A stretch of 64,000 nt of DNA from Anniella stebbinsi (GCA_029215795.1 JARDYH010000002.1:14253001-14317000), one strand, 5' to 3'; shown: positions 1-11,020, numbered from the stretch's first letter. A program made the numbers and translations. The notes: generated by a model not told the origin, from the letters alone.

Positions 1-1199
1 ATCCTTCTGTCCGTGCCTGCTACATAAACATGGAAAATCTAGCTCTTTGCAGAGCCTCTATTCTACCAAAATATTTACATATAAGTGATACTAAAGAGTT
101 ATCATTCTCTTCATAACTGAATTATAAACGGATTTGCAGCCAGGCTGCTTTTGATGAGGTTTCTCTACGTTGATATAAAGTCAACAGGTTCTCCCCTCAC
201 ATCCTGCATTTGCCTATGGGCAAATACAGGATTGGCAGAAATGGCTTTCCTTCTGTTAAATATCTCCTGGGATTTGCAACTCTAGGGCTCCTACTTACTT
301 AGAGCTGGAGGCATATTCACAAGTAGAATACGAAATCCTTTCTTGCTCATTCTTGTTTCTTTCCTTTTTCCTACAAGCCTCGAGAAAGAAGGCGAGAGAA
401 GAAACAATGGCAAATGCAAGGAAGTTATGTAAATTTATGATGGAACAAGATCGCACACTGTGAATCGTGTTTGCTTAACTCTTTGCCAAAGGGGGAAACT
501 GCCGAAGTAGCTAATTTGCCACTGATTTTTCACTCGGCTGGTCCAGCCATATATTCAAGCCCATATGTCTGTATATTTCAATATGCATTGAATATTTCTT
601 ATACAGTTCTCCAACTGTGAGTAAGGTGAGCTTTCTTGACAAGATGCTGCTAGCAGTTGCTAGGGAAATCATGAGAGCCTTCCCTGTCTCCCTCAGGATC
701 TTTAAAGAATAATGGAGCTTCATGGAAGTCTCCTTCCTCCCTTTTAGTTTCATTTAATGACTCTTGTGCTTGGCATAGGAGCCGTGAACTGGCAGGAGTT
801 AACTTTATGAAATACCCAAGCCATTGCATGCTCAGGGTCAAGATCCTCCTGCAAGCATGGAGGGGAATAGATAAATGATACATCAGCCCTTGCTATTGGC
901 ACACAAGATGAAACCACTGCATTGGTTAAGCCTCATAGAGCTTAGTTATTGTCCTTGCCTGGTCAACAAAGCTGTACCTCTTGGGGAATCCACCCCCCCC
1001 CCCATGAAAGAGGCAGAAAAAACAATGTGTCTTTCACAAGGAGAGAGAAAGTTCCCAAAAATAGGGGACAGGATCGAGGACCAGCACTAGTCAGATCAAT
1101 AAGGCAGCTCCTCATGGTCCCTGGGTACCTCTTGCTTGCATCACTACAGACTCCAGATCTAACCTGACTGGTGCACCCAATTCTTAACTGGGGAACACA
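1..1199. other. Unassigned intergenic or intronic sequence
   Basis: I see no recognisable repeat or exon here. Short frames in several phases have no family resemblance. A C-run lies near 990-1000. The part from about 590 to 850 is non-repetitive by eye. Confidence 0.5.
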
Positions 1200-1640
1200 T
1201 ATACCAATCTGTCAATTTCCTTTTCTCTTAGTTTCTCATTTTTCCAAACATAAGTACAATTTGACCCGAACTTTGATAAAACAACAACAACTCTAATCTG
1301 AAGTCCAGTTCATTCCAAACTTAGAGATTTGTTTTTAAAGACAAGTCAACACTTTGGGATGAACATTTGTATGCATCTTTTTTTACACATGTCTCCAAAT
1401 GCATGCATTTTGTAGGCAATGTTGCCTAATATACACATCTCTTGCAAGCAATTCCTCTAATATGATGCCTTTTCAAATATTATTTTCACTAATATATGCA
1501 TTTTTGTATGCATGTTTTGATTGGAGATCTGAACTGCAATATTCCAAGATGTGTGACTGTCAAAGGATAACTGAGCTTGGGTTTGCAAATGCATTCAAAA
1601 GTGCAACATTAGGTAGGTTTGCATTAACATGCAAACCAAG
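1200..1640 (-). repeat. AT-rich interspersed repeat (copy also at 59.3 kb)
   Basis: This T-rich stretch is rich in ATGCAT and TTTGCA words. Read on the minus strand it matches 59270-59640: both contain CAGTTATCCTTTG, then a GAATTGCTTGCAA/GAATTGCTGCAA block, then an AAAATGCATG block in the same order. The two are therefore diverged copies of one interspersed repeat. The interior resembles the AT-rich TAGGGATG elements elsewhere in the window. Its ends are not clear. Confidence 0.6.
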
Positions 1641-1964
1641 CAAATTTCTTCCCCATCTTGATGGTGAGGAATATCAACCAACCAAAGGAATGTATATGGC
1701 GTTCCATATACAAAGGGATGTGAGAAGGAGGGAGGGGGATTATGCCTTCTGGCCTTGCTCTAATCTTCCATGCATTCTGCTGATGGTCTGAAGAGAACCC
1801 CTTCTGCCCACATGCACTCAGGGCAGGTAACAAATACCTAATGAACCTTAATAAAACAATGGAAACAGCACAGTGGCTTAATATATAATTCAGTAAGCAG
1901 GTCTCCACCTGAACTGCTCCCTGGACCCCAGTCCACAGACTCTTGTGCCTGCCTGTGAACTGCC
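1641..1964. other. Unassigned sequence
   Basis: Nothing recognisable; no exon-like or repeat-like structure seen. Confidence 0.4.
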
Positions 1965-2302
1965 ATTTTACAGGAAATGGCGGATAAGCGGTTTTACATA
2001 TATCACCATTCTGTGCAAATGGCAGTTGTAAATAGGGCCATTTGCACAAAAGGGCCATTTGCACTTGTAATTTTGCACACATGGCCTATTTACAGCCACC
2101 ATTAGTGCAAAATGGTGACTTATGTAAAAGGCCTAGCCACCATTTTGCACAAAATCGCAGCCACTGGAGCAGCAGGACACCACACACCAGGCACCTGCAG
2201 ACCATCCGGTGTCTCACTGTACATGGGAAACAGGGTTGGCCAACCAGCAGGGGTCCGGCAAGCAGTGCGGGAGGCAGGCAAGGGTCAGTTCGCCTATCCC
2301 TA
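1965..2302. repeat. GCCATTTTGCAC-rich repeat, possibly hAT-derived
   Basis: The words GCCATTTGCAC and GCAAAATGGTG recur in both orientations, giving several small fold-backs. The right edge reads TTCGCCTATCCCTA, which matches the terminal signature (TAGGGAT...) of other hAT-like elements here. Related text (CACCATTTTGTG, GCAAAATGGTGGCC) occurs near 14820, 15180 and 49200. The left end was not found. Confidence 0.45.
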
Positions 2303-2750
2303 ACATTGTAGAATACAACAATCCAAAAAGTATGCTACCAAATCATGGATCACTGTGGCCTGGACATCTCTCCCTAGGAGAGATCACCATTGTCTCATCA
2401 TCCTCAGCTAACAAAAGGTGCCTCATGCCACATATTCCAGTTGTTCATGGGAAGGCATAAGAGGGATACCCCAAACTATGAACCTGGCATTTTACGTGGA
2501 GTGAAGCCCCATCCAAAAATAGCCGGCTACCACATCCCAGAGTCCCAGATCAGATGAATGACCCACTGACAGCATCTCCACCTTGGACGGATTATGCTTC
2601 AGTTTATTGTCCTTCCTCCAGCCTATTACTGATCTCAGATGTTGGTTCAGGATTTCCGCAGCTTCACCTGAATTTGGATTTGTTCAGTGCAGATTTTTGA
2701 TAGATTGCTGAATTGATTGATTGTTCAGAGTCTGTGCAACTCTGGATACA
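2303..2750. other. Unassigned sequence
   Basis: No recognisable feature between the preceding repeat and the SINE that follows. Confidence 0.4.
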
Positions 2751-2965
2751 GAGCCAGTGCGGTGAAGTGGTTAGCATGCCAGGATAGGATTGAGTTGACC
2801 CAGGTTCAGCGGACTCAGCAACCTAAAGCCAGTCACTACCTCTCAGAGATATTGTGAGACTAAATTTGTTGGGGAAGAATACATTGCCTAGAGCAAATTG
2901 GGAAAAAAGAGTGGGATGACAATGTAATATTGCATTGATATAAAATGTAATAATATATGCTGGCC
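2751..2965 (+). repeat. tRNA-derived SINE (squamate/Sauria-type)
   Basis: It opens with a tRNA-like head: GTGGTTAGCATGC resembles RNA polymerase III box A, and GGTTCAGCGGA at about 2803 resembles box B (GGTTCRANNCC). The following text (GCCAGTCACTACCTCTCAGA) matches what I know of squamate tRNA-SINE bodies. It is diverged, and the tail fades into AT-rich DNA. It is not a tRNA gene, because the clover-leaf is not maintained. The exact subfamily is uncertain. Confidence 0.7.
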
Positions 2966-3059
2966 ACATCTTTTTTCATCTATTATATGCAGAGCATGTA
3001 CTGGGAGCAAAACTACATATTCTTCAGATCACACATAGCAGAGCACTGATTCCTAGAGA

Positions 3060-3480
3060 TGCAGCAAGCATCCTTTGGACCTCCCCCCAGTCCGTCCTCT
3101 GGACCCAGTCAAATGCTCCCGACATGAGTGCAGCCCCCCCCCCTCATGCTTGCAAGGCCCTGGCAAGCATTCGGCTTACCACCTGCCCACACGCTGAAAT
3201 CTTGCATTTCCCCTTCCTGCGTCAGTGGCAGCTGCCATTGATGCAGGAAGGGGAAATGCGCAATTTTGGCATGTGAACTGGTAGCTGCTGAGTGGTCGTT
3301 GGGGCCTTGCAAGCCCCTTCTGAGGCTTGCACAGCTTGGCGAGCCAGGGTGTGCCGCTGCAGCAGTGGGGCAGGAGCCTGCCAAGGCAAGCACAGGTGAA
3401 TTCGCCCACCCCATGGAGATGGTTTTGCTTCTTTTACCCCCTGCCATGAGGGGTTGGAATTTTGGGACAAAACCAGGCGG
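3060..3480. repeat. GC-rich fold-back repeat
   Basis: A stretch much richer in GC than its surroundings. Its core is a long inverted repeat at 3205-3262 (GCATTTCCCCTTCCTGC and its complement around a CAGCTG centre). CTTGCAAGGCC/GGCCTTGCAAG arms lie further out. This fits a palindromic non-autonomous DNA element, but I could not fix the ends or a target duplication. Open frames through it are compositional. Confidence 0.45.
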
Positions 3481-4082
3481 GGATTTAAGTTGTGTTCAGG
3501 ATGAAAACATCTAAAATCACCCCTACTGGGGCCACACAGTCCCGAATCGAATTGGCCATGTACATTTACACTGAGGCGAATGAGCCAATCTTGCAGAGCT
3601 CTGGCATGCAGAATTTGAAGAGCATGGTTTGACCCTGGGTTTCAAGATTTTATAGCGTTGTCTTGGTGCAAACACCAGCACGCAAGCTGGCTAAGGGATA
3701 TTGAATGCACTCTCTTGCCTATGCTGCATTTCAGCATTTGCACAGCCCTTTAAGTATTTCTGCTGAACTGGAACCAAAAAGGGCCAAGCAAAAATATCAC
3801 CCATTAAATCATGGCCTGATGTTGGATGCTTAAGGCATTTTTAAAATGATTATTTCGCACACACACCTTTAAGAAGTGGTTCTCTGTGAATTCAGGTGTG
3901 AACTTTGTTGTGTAATTTATTGTTAGCCGTTTGATTCAATCTTGATTAAAGCTGTAGTATAACTATTTAAAGGAAATAAGTATCACGTTTATGGAATCAA
4001 TCGTAAGTCCTCAGGGAATTTTTAGCCAAGCTGTGTTAGACTTTTCTCTCCCTACCTTGTTAAGGGGGGGGGACCTTTCATT
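3481..4082. other. Unassigned sequence
   Basis: No recognisable repeat or exon. The part after 3680 looks single-copy. Confidence 0.4.
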
Positions 4083-4145
4083 GTCTTCTTCTTCTTCTTC
4101 TTCTTCTTCTTCTTCTTCGTCTTCTTCTTCGTCTTCGTCTTCTTG
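4083..4145. repeat. (CTT)n microsatellite
   Basis: About 60 bp of CTT triplets with three CGT interruptions near the right side. Confidence 0.95.
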
Positions 4146-4737
4146 AATCATCTTTCAACTTCGATTTGCTGCAAAGATGCAATTTCCCTCTTTTTGAATC
4201 CTGGTGGAGTGAATACCCTCTAGGATTTCACAGATGGAAATAGGAAAACTCTTTCTATTTGCAACACCCTTATCCTTACACTAAGGATTACTGGCTGCGA
4301 AGTTCTCCTTGTCCCAATAACACATCACTGCAGACTTTTCTCTGACTGCTCTATGCACTTTCTGAAATAGGCTTTTCTGCACTGATTGAAAAGCAAAAAG
4401 AGCGCAAGATGTAATGGAAAGACATAATTGTCCTATACTATACTATCATACTCACAGTTGGAAACAGGCCTCAATAACTGTGGCGTGTGAAATGGCAGGC
4501 CATGTACTCCACAGCCATAAAGCTTATACATGTGCATTGATAGTCACATTTTCTTGATCTCCCAACTCGGGCCAGCTGATAGCTGATATGGTACCTGCGC
4601 CTGTAGGTGTTCTATGTGTGCCCCTTCCTATTCAAATGCAGTTGTCCTGGTTGTTGGATTATTCACCATTAGCAGTAGCAAACGGGCAATCAATGGTTTA
4701 GGAGGCTGTGCTATTGGTGTGCTACCCATGAATATAA
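4146..4737. other. Unassigned sequence
   Basis: No recognisable feature. Confidence 0.4.
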
Positions 4738-4968
4738 ATTCCTGAAGGAGAAGGTTATCAATGGCTACTAGTCCTGATGGCTAAGTGCAACCTTCAGTAT
4801 CCAAGGCAGTGAGCCTGCATACGCTAATTGCTGGGGAACATGGGTGGGAGTGTGTTGTTGCACCGTGTCCGGCTTGTAGGTACCTAGTAGACAGCTGGTT
4901 GCCACTGTGTGAACAAGATGCTGGGCTAGATGGACCGTTGGTCTGATCCAGCATGGCTCTTCTTATGT
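4738..4968 (+). mobile_element. CR1/L3-like LINE, 3' end fragment
   Basis: It has the familiar sauropsid non-LTR tail order: ATCAATGGCTACTAGTCCTG, TTGCTGGGGAACATGGG, ACCGTTGGTCTGATCCAGCA and a TCTTCTTATGTT terminus. The same module appears in either orientation at 10786, 20486, 23103 and 37291. Only the 3' untranslated part is present. The element name is by eye. Confidence 0.7.
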
Positions 4969-5483
4969 TTTATTTATTTATTTATTTCAATACATATTTA
5001 TACTGACCAACAGCCAAGGCTCTCTGGGCACTTCACCATTGAAACCATAATATACAAAGGTCAATTTAAGACTTTAATTATTATTTTTTAAAATATCATA
5101 TAAAAATATCATACAAAATATTATACTCCAGGGAAAACTTGTCTAAAAAGATGTGTTTTCAGGAAGCGTTTGAAAGATGTTATATTTTTTGCCTCCTGAA
5201 CTGCATGAGGGAGGTTTTCCAGAGGGTGGGTGCCACTACAGAGAAGGCCCACCATTGAGGTTCTTTGTGATGACATTCTGTTTGTCTTGGAATGACGAGC
5301 AGGCCTTCCTCTGAAGATCGTAACTGTTGTCTGGGTGTATATAAGGGAAGGCGGTCTGCTAGATATCCTGGTTCCAAGTTGTTTAGGGCTTTATAGGATA
5401 ATACCATAACCTTGTACATGGCTTGGTAGCTAATGAATGAGCCAGCGTATTTGGGAAGTGGTTTCAGTGTGACAAGGGGCACA
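4969..5483 (-). mobile_element. L2-like LINE, 3' end with RT C-terminal remnant
   Basis: On the minus strand a frame covering 5180-5482 reads YKVMVLSYKALNN...GYLADRLPLY...AFSVVAPTLW. This is the region downstream of reverse transcriptase in vertebrate L2-type LINEs (typically ...KALHGLGPGYL...FSVAAPRLWN). It is followed by a 3' UTR with TCTCTGGGCACTTCACC (plus-strand text) and ends in an (AAAT)n tail at 4969-4988. The copy is severely 5'-truncated, so it cannot move by itself. Its tail directly abuts the end of the upstream CR1-like fragment. Confidence 0.75.
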
Positions 5484-5529
5484 TTGAATGCTTACATTGG
5501 TAAGTGGTTTCCTGGTTGTAGTGCCGGCG

Positions 5530-5634
5530 ACCAACCTAGATGATTTTAAAAGGGAAAAAAAACAAACAGAAAGACAAATTCATGGATGATGAGGCTATCG
5601 ATCGCTACCAGCTGGGTGGATTAGGAGTTGCAGT
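5530..5634 (+). mobile_element. CR1/L3-like LINE fragment cut by a hAT insertion
   Basis: The text GATGATTTTAAAAGGG...CAAATTCATGGATGATGAGG matches the same CR1/L3-like tail module as at 23115-23160. The match stops where the GC-rich hAT-like element begins, so the LINE piece is the older of the two. Confidence 0.55.
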
Positions 5635-6922
5635 TAGGGATGTGCACGGACCCCCCGGATCGGATCGGGACCCGGATCGGGACCTCCAATTTTGTCATGG
5701 ATCGGTTCGGACAAAATCGGAGGCCCCCCGGACCGGATCAAGTCCGATCCCGATCCAAAAATCATAAATTTTTGGATCGGCCGCCATTTTTTTCCCCATA
5801 GACTTGCATTGCAATGCAAGTCTATGAGGAAAAAATGGCGGCGGGTGGGTGAGAGGGGGCCTAACTCCCTCCCCCCCGGGGCCGTCCGCTGTGGACGGCC
5901 CTGGCAGGTAAGCCCCCTCTCCCGCGCTCCCTACCCCCCCTGGGGCCGTCCGCTTCCATCCGCGGCTCCCGCGGGCGCCCGCGGATAGAAGCGGACGGCT
6001 CTGGGGGGGGTAAGCCCCCTTCCCCGCCACTGCTTACCTGTTAGGGCCGTTCGCTCCCGTCCGGCGCCGGCGGCTACCGCCAGCCGGCTTTGCAGCTAGC
6101 TCTAGAGTAGCGCGCCGGGTGATGACATCACCCGGCACGCCACCCTGGAGCAGGCCGCGGAGCCTGCTGGTAGTAGCCGCCGGCGCCGGACAGGAGCGGA
6201 TGGGCCAGAAAGGTAAGGGCCCCCCTCCTCCCCTCCGCGCTCCCCCTGCTTACCTTCCCGGCCCGTCCGCTCCTGTCCGGCGCCGGTGGCTACTACCAGC
6301 GGCTCCGCGGCCTGCTCTAGAGTAGCGCGCCGGGTGATGACATCACCCGGCACGCCACCCTGGAGTAGGCCGCGGAGCCCGCTGGTAGTAGCCGCCAGCG
6401 CCGGACGGGAGCGGACGGGCCGGGAAGGTAAGGGCCCCCCTCCTCCCCTCCGTGTGCCCCCTCCTCCCCTCCGCGCGCCCCCTGCTTACCTTCCCGGCCC
6501 GTCCGCTCCCGTCCGGCGCCGGCGGCTACTACCAGCGGGCTCCGCGGCCTGCTCTAGAGTAGCGCGCCGGGTGATGACATCACCTAGCGCGCCACCCTGG
6601 AGCAGGCCGCGGAGCCCGCTGGTAGTAGCCGCCGGCGCTGGACAGGAGCGGACGGGCCGGAAAGGTAAGCGCCCCCCTCCTCCCCCCCCACTGTCCACTT
6701 TCATCGGCGGGCGCCCGCTGGCGCCCGCCAATGGAAGCGGCGGCGGGCACCAGTGGGCGCCCGCCGATCCGCCGATCCGCCGAACCGGTTCGGAGCCTTT
6801 TCAGACCGGTTTGGATTGGATCGGCCGATCCAGCTGTCGGATCGGAAATTGGATAATTTATCCGATTTCCCACCGGACCGGACTCGGATCGTGGATCGGG
6901 TCCGAACCAGTGCACATCCCTA
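5635..6922. mobile_element. CpG-rich palindromic hAT-like element, copy 1
   Basis: It starts TAGGGATGTGCACGG and ends CCAGTGCACATCCCTA. The 8 bp outside the ends are GTTGCAGT and GTTGAACT (6 of 8 identical), a decayed candidate TSD. Inside, in order, are a YY1-like fold-back at 5782-5843 (GCCGCCATTTT / AAAATGGCGGC), two shorter fold-backs, and three long palindromic units. The unit centres CGGGTGATGACATCACC lie near 6125, 6340 and 6577, and units are separated by GGTAAG / CTTACC edges. No transposase is present, so it would be non-autonomous. The open frame at 6286-6927 is a by-product of the GC-rich palindromes. Confidence 0.8.
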
Positions 6923-7030
6923 GTTGAACTGCAACTAGGGATGTGCACTGGATCGGACCCGATCCACGATCCGAGTCCGGTCCGGTGGGAAATCGGATAA
7001 ATTATCATACATCCCTAGTTGAACTGCAAC
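6923..7030. repeat. Fold-back remnant between two TAGGGATG termini
   Basis: The 13-nt block GTTGAACTGCAAC occurs twice (6923-6935 and 7018-7030). Each time it sits between an inward CATCCCTA and an outward TAGGGATG, giving two hairpins with about 17-bp stems. Between them is a short, internally deleted end of the GC-rich hAT-like family (6936-7017) that keeps only its GGATCGG-type terminal region. Confidence 0.7.
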
Positions 7031-7384
7031 TAGGGATGTATGAGAAATTGATTTTTGTTCGTGTTTGATCAGGATTTACTCAGTTTGCCCCAGTTGGCAG
7101 GTTAGATGCAATCTGTGGTCTGAATTCGTACTTTTCCAAGCTGACAGTGTGATTCACAGACCCCCCAAAAAATGTGTTCAACGACATGCATCCCTTTGAA
7201 AATGTGTATGAAAATTGTGTACTTTTCAAAATGCCTTTAGAAAAATAAATAAATAAATAAGAGAAGAATATGTATATTTCAAAGATGTGCCGAATTGATC
7301 CTTACATTGAGGGGGGGGGGGAAATGCATGAAAATACCCCTATGCGAAAAGAAAAGAAAGAAAAAAAGAAAGAAAGAAAAAGCG
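7031..7384 (+). repeat. AT-rich TAGGGATG element with simple repeats
   Basis: It begins TAGGGATGTATGAG, the terminal signature of the AT-rich hAT-like repeats here, then runs through AAAATGTGTATGAAAATTGTG-type low-complexity sequence. It includes (AAAT)n near 7243-7260, a G-run near 7310 and (GAAA)n at 7347-7382. The right terminus is not clear. Confidence 0.5.
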
Positions 7385-8379
7385 AAGCTCACAATCTGAT
7401 GTGGCCTTGGCTCAGAATGAGCTGAGAGGTGGAATCATGAGATGTTTTGCTGATCCTTAAATCCAACACATCTGAAGGGCACAAGGTTGGGAAAGGCTGC
7501 CTCATATCATGGAAAAGTGTCCTTTCACCCTGACATGTCAGTTTTCTACATGCAGAGAAGTGATTTCTATGGAGGAGCGCTCAGTTATGAGAGCCCCCAC
7601 CCACACTCTGAAGAGGTATAGTCCTGAAGTTTTACCACCTCCATGCGAACTAGGACTCTCTCACTTCCCCCCCCCACCCCTTTTCTTTTAAGTGTGAAGG
7701 TGCTTGGGATTTTGCTGCACTTTTTAGTAGCTCCTTCTCTGAGAGCTGATATATGCATGTGTATATGATAAATAATGATGCTAGCATCCATCTGTTCCCT
7801 ATATCACTTGCACCTCCTCTATCTTTTTAACTTGACTTTACAGACAGCCTAAGTGCTGGTTACCTGTCACCATGAGCCAATCTATTCTTTTCTTTTTGTC
7901 CTTCACGCTTTTCCACCATCCTTCTGACACCTGTGGTCCCAAGGGATGTCCCTTGCCCGTCCCTTGATCCTTTCAGTTCTCTCGGCAAAGAAAGCTTTTG
8001 ACAGCTACTTAGGAACGCTCCTGAAATGGTGTGTCATGAGAGGGAAACACGAACAGGGTATTTATTTATTTATTTATTTGTTTATTTTGGTTGCAGCTTT
8101 GGAGTCATTTTCTTTTGCATTTTGTCTGTCTTGCTAAACATTTCATCCACTGCCACACACATTTATTTAAAAGCAAAGACGGTCTTCTTCTGGACATCAT
8201 CCGAGGCACTATTTTAGACCCCGTGACCTAAGGTCAAAGGTCTAGAGGAACCATCTGAGTCCTGGAGACCACATCCAGTGCTGGGAGGTGGTTTGGAAGC
8301 TTCATGCATCAATGCACATGTCTTTATGCATACTTTTGCAAACACACATGCAAGCACCACACAGGGACAATGGATTGAT
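7385..8379. other. Mostly unassigned, with a MITE fragment and (TTTA)n
   Basis: ACACATCTGAAGGGCACAAG and GGTTGGGAAAGGCTGC at 7468-7500 are one arm of the CCAACCTGG...CATCTGGAGGGC palindromic family that is fuller at 34683. A (TTTA)n microsatellite lies at 8059-8090. The remainder shows nothing recognisable. Confidence 0.45.
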
Positions 8380-8570
8380 TGGTTGGTTGATTGATAACAA
8401 TGATTTATATGCACAACCTTTCAGGATACAAATCCTCATGTAATCTACAAATAATAACATTACAGTAAACAAGGCTAATGTATTTTAAAAAAACAAACAA
8501 ACATAAAAACAGTAAATAAAATGAATGAATGAATGAATGAATGAATAAATAAATAAATCACCATGATTCT
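8380..8570 (-). repeat. L2-like LINE 3' UTR fragment and (AATG)n/(AAAT)n
   Basis: The text ATTTATATGCACAACCTTTC followed by many A-rich words resembles the reverse complement of an L2-type LINE 3' UTR. It has a short ATCA-type tail at the low-coordinate side. A clean (AATG)n then (AAAT)n tract occupies 8519-8560. Confidence 0.45.
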
Positions 8571-8951
8571 TCCTACAAGGCAAGTTGATGGAAGATGGCC
8601 CTGGGAGTCCAGTTGGGAGCAGCCAACTGATGCTTTCCTCACAGGGGAGTTGTGGGCATCCACTAGAGGGGTGGAACCTGATGGACTCCTCCCATCTGAC
8701 CTCCCAGACCCTGCTCACTGAGTGGGTCCGGCAGCCACCCATTTCAATAGTGAGCCGCCAGTTGTGTAGAAATGTCAGCTCAGGGATTTCTGCAAAAGTA
8801 ATGTTGCACAAGTGGCATCCGTAAAGGGCCTGAGTTGAGAAAATGCAGGGAACTATAGACTGGGGTCTGAGGGGATGAGCCGGAGAATTCTCAGTGGGTT
8901 TTCAGACCCAGCTGGATGCCCATGCTGTTCCTAGTGCAGATGTCATCTGAG
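8571..8951. other. Unassigned sequence
   Basis: Non-repetitive by eye; no gene-like signal. Confidence 0.35.
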
Positions 8952-9455
8952 GGCTCATCTATACCTAAGGGTGTGGAGGGAGGGAAGGGGAGGATTGTGA
9001 ACTTACCTTCTTCTGCGATCCTCCCCCAGCATCTAGACGACCACGTGACATCCCAGAAGGCAAGAGGGATGTCGCGGGCACCATTACCCCCCCGAAGAAC
9101 GGAGCTGGTTGCACAGTTGTGCTCCAGCACATGTAAGTAAAATACATACATTAATAGCCTTCGAACTGTTCTCCTCACCAACCCCAATGGGCACGGACTG
9201 CCCCCACAAAGCTCCATGCCTGTTTTAAGAGCCCCACCATTTCCAGGGATGAAGGGATGGCTCAAGAGTAGCAGCCACACCACCCACGGTCCTCAGGATG
9301 GTCCCAGGACCACGGGAAAACTGGGATATCCCCGGTTCCTGTTATCACGGGGTCGTCTCTAGGTCGTCCCTGGTTGATCCTGGAATCCCCAGGGCATCAT
9401 ATGGATGCACAGGGACAACCAAGAGACAAGCCCAGGATAAATGGCTGGTGTAGAC
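8952..9455. mobile_element. MITE, TCTACACC-type ends
   Basis: The left end CTCATCTATACC and right end GGTGTAGACTAG are inverted. The interior carries CCCAGGACCACGGGAAAAC and GCATCATATGGATGCACAGG, which resemble the Harbinger-like elements at 37710 and 50389 (CCTGTGCATCCAAATG, GGGAAAACC). It is probably a member of, or close to, that family. A broken copy of the CpG-rich hAT begins exactly at its right edge. The target duplication was not resolved. Confidence 0.55.
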
Positions 9456-9960
9456 TAGGGGTGTGCACTGGATTGGGTCCGATCCACGATCCGGACCCGA
9501 TCCGGCCGAAATCGGATAAAATTATCCGATTCCGATCCCCCGCAGCTGGATTGTCCAATCTCATCTGATCCGATCAGAAAGGACCCAATCCGGACAGAAA
9601 AGATTGGAGGATCGAACCTCAGACCTCCTCCCCCCTCCCCCCTCACACTCCTTACCTGCTGCCTCCTCGCTGCCTTCTACTGCCACCCACTGCTTCCGTC
9701 CTACTGAGAAACAGTAGAAATTCGGTGCGCCCTTGCTCTACTGTGGAACAGGCCTTAAGGCCTGTTTCTCAGTAGGATGGAAGCAGTGGGCGGCAGTGGA
9801 CGGCAGCGAGAAGGCAGCAGGTAAGGAGCACGAGTGGGGGGGAGGGGGAGGGCCCCACTTACCTGCTGGGGCGCCCACTTCCATCCGCTGCCATCCGCTG
9901 TTCCAATCTACTGAGAAACAGGCTTCGCGGCCTAGTTCTCAGTAGAGCGCCAGGTGACAA
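9456..9960. mobile_element. CpG-rich hAT-like element, truncated divergent copy
   Basis: It starts TAGGGGTGTGCACTGG and continues with the GATCC/GGATC-rich terminal region of the 5635 family. The interior differs: a fold-back built from CTGAGAAACAG and GCTTCCATCC-type arms, with GGTAAGG edges kept. No right terminus or repeat of the left flank GTGTAGAC was found. It is therefore either 3'-truncated or a divergent subfamily whose end has decayed. Confidence 0.65.
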
Positions 9961-10405
9961 TGAGTAGTCCAGAAGGAGCAAACTAGGTAAATCTAATTTA
10001 GAAAACAAACAAAATGAAATGAATTTCTCAAATCCCATAGCTGTAAGTGAAAGGACATTCAAAGATGACCATAAAGGTTGGATCAGCCTGTGGCATTCAA
10101 TCTGAACATCACAGTAAGGGATATACAAATAGCATGGTTGCAGACCTTAAGTCAGCTGTCCAAACCATGGAGGAGGAAAATTACCTGGCTGTGTACGGAT
10201 TAAACATAATACGTTTGAAATTTTCTGGAGCCGGCTGAAAGGGACAGCTGATTGACACTCTCAAAAGGGTTGTCAGCTTACACTTGATCTGGGTAAGCTT
10301 CCAAAACTGCAGGATCCTTCTGGAGCTGAAAAGGAAATGACCTGAGAATCAGTAAACCTGCTCTGGAAGGTTTGCAAAGTCAGGTTTTGAGGGGGAAGGG
10401 TCCTT
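9961..10405. other. Unassigned sequence
   Basis: Nothing recognisable. Confidence 0.35.
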
Positions 10406-10625
10406 CTTAGGTATGTGCAGATTTTGTAAAATCAATTCCGTCTGCATTTCAGAGATTGTCAGGAATCTTTGGTTCCATCATCCATTTACTGATGGAATCG
10501 TGTGGGTTCTTTTAAAAACCAGAATTCTATTCTTATGCTTATTTACATTAACACTAATGTCGATTAGTGCATTTGTGCAATCGCACATGAATGCTATTGC
10601 ACATATATGAAATAGCGCAAATCCT
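10406..10625 (+). repeat. AT-rich interspersed repeat (copy also at 56.7 kb)
   Basis: It opens TAGGTATGTGCAGATTTTG and contains TCTGCATTTCAGAGATTGTC and CTGATGGAATC. The 56730-56830 interval has the same words in the same order (TCTGCATTTTGCAGATTGTC, ATTGATGGAATC). These are two copies of one hAT-like AT-rich repeat. Confidence 0.6.
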
Positions 10626-10785
10626 CCCAACGTGAAAAACTGGTATGAAGTTTCGCTTCCATGTTGATGTCCTACACATTTAGATGAGTTGGGAACTAAG
10701 CACAACTTAGATGATTGAGGATGGGGCTTAGCAAAAATAGCTGGAAGTCCAACTTTCATGGATATTTACTTAATTATTATGTTTC

Positions 10786-11020
10786 TAAGAACATAAGAAG
10801 AGCCCTGCTGGATCAGGCCAAGGGTCCACCTAGTCCAGTACTCTGTTCACACAGTGGTCAACCAGCTGTCGACCAGGGACCCACAAGCAAGACATGAGTG
10901 CAACAGCACCCTCCCACCCATGATCCCCAGCAACTGGTGTATATAGGCTTACTGCCTCTGATACTGGAGGTGGCACTAAACAATCAGGACTAGTAGCCAT
11001 TGATAGCCTTCTTCAAGGTG
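10786..11020 (-). mobile_element. CR1/L3-like LINE, 3' end
   Basis: Reverse-complement copy of the tail module: AAGAACATAAGAAGAGCC, CTGGATCAGGCCAAGGGTCC, CCCCAGCAACTGGTGTATAT, AGTAGCCATTGATAGCC. Only the 3' untranslated portion is present. Confidence 0.75.

Noticed and set aside
2751..2830. Possible tRNA gene
   Set aside because: tRNA-like head of a SINE; no complete acceptor or anticodon stem.
5635..6922. Host-gene CpG island promoter
   Set aside because: The block has transposon termini, and the related copies have target duplications, so its CpG richness belongs to the mobile element.
6286..6927. A 213-codon open frame
   Set aside because: It runs through stacked GC-rich palindromes of a transposon and is repetitive Arg/Pro/Ala text. 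Comparable frames occur on the opposite strand and in other copies.
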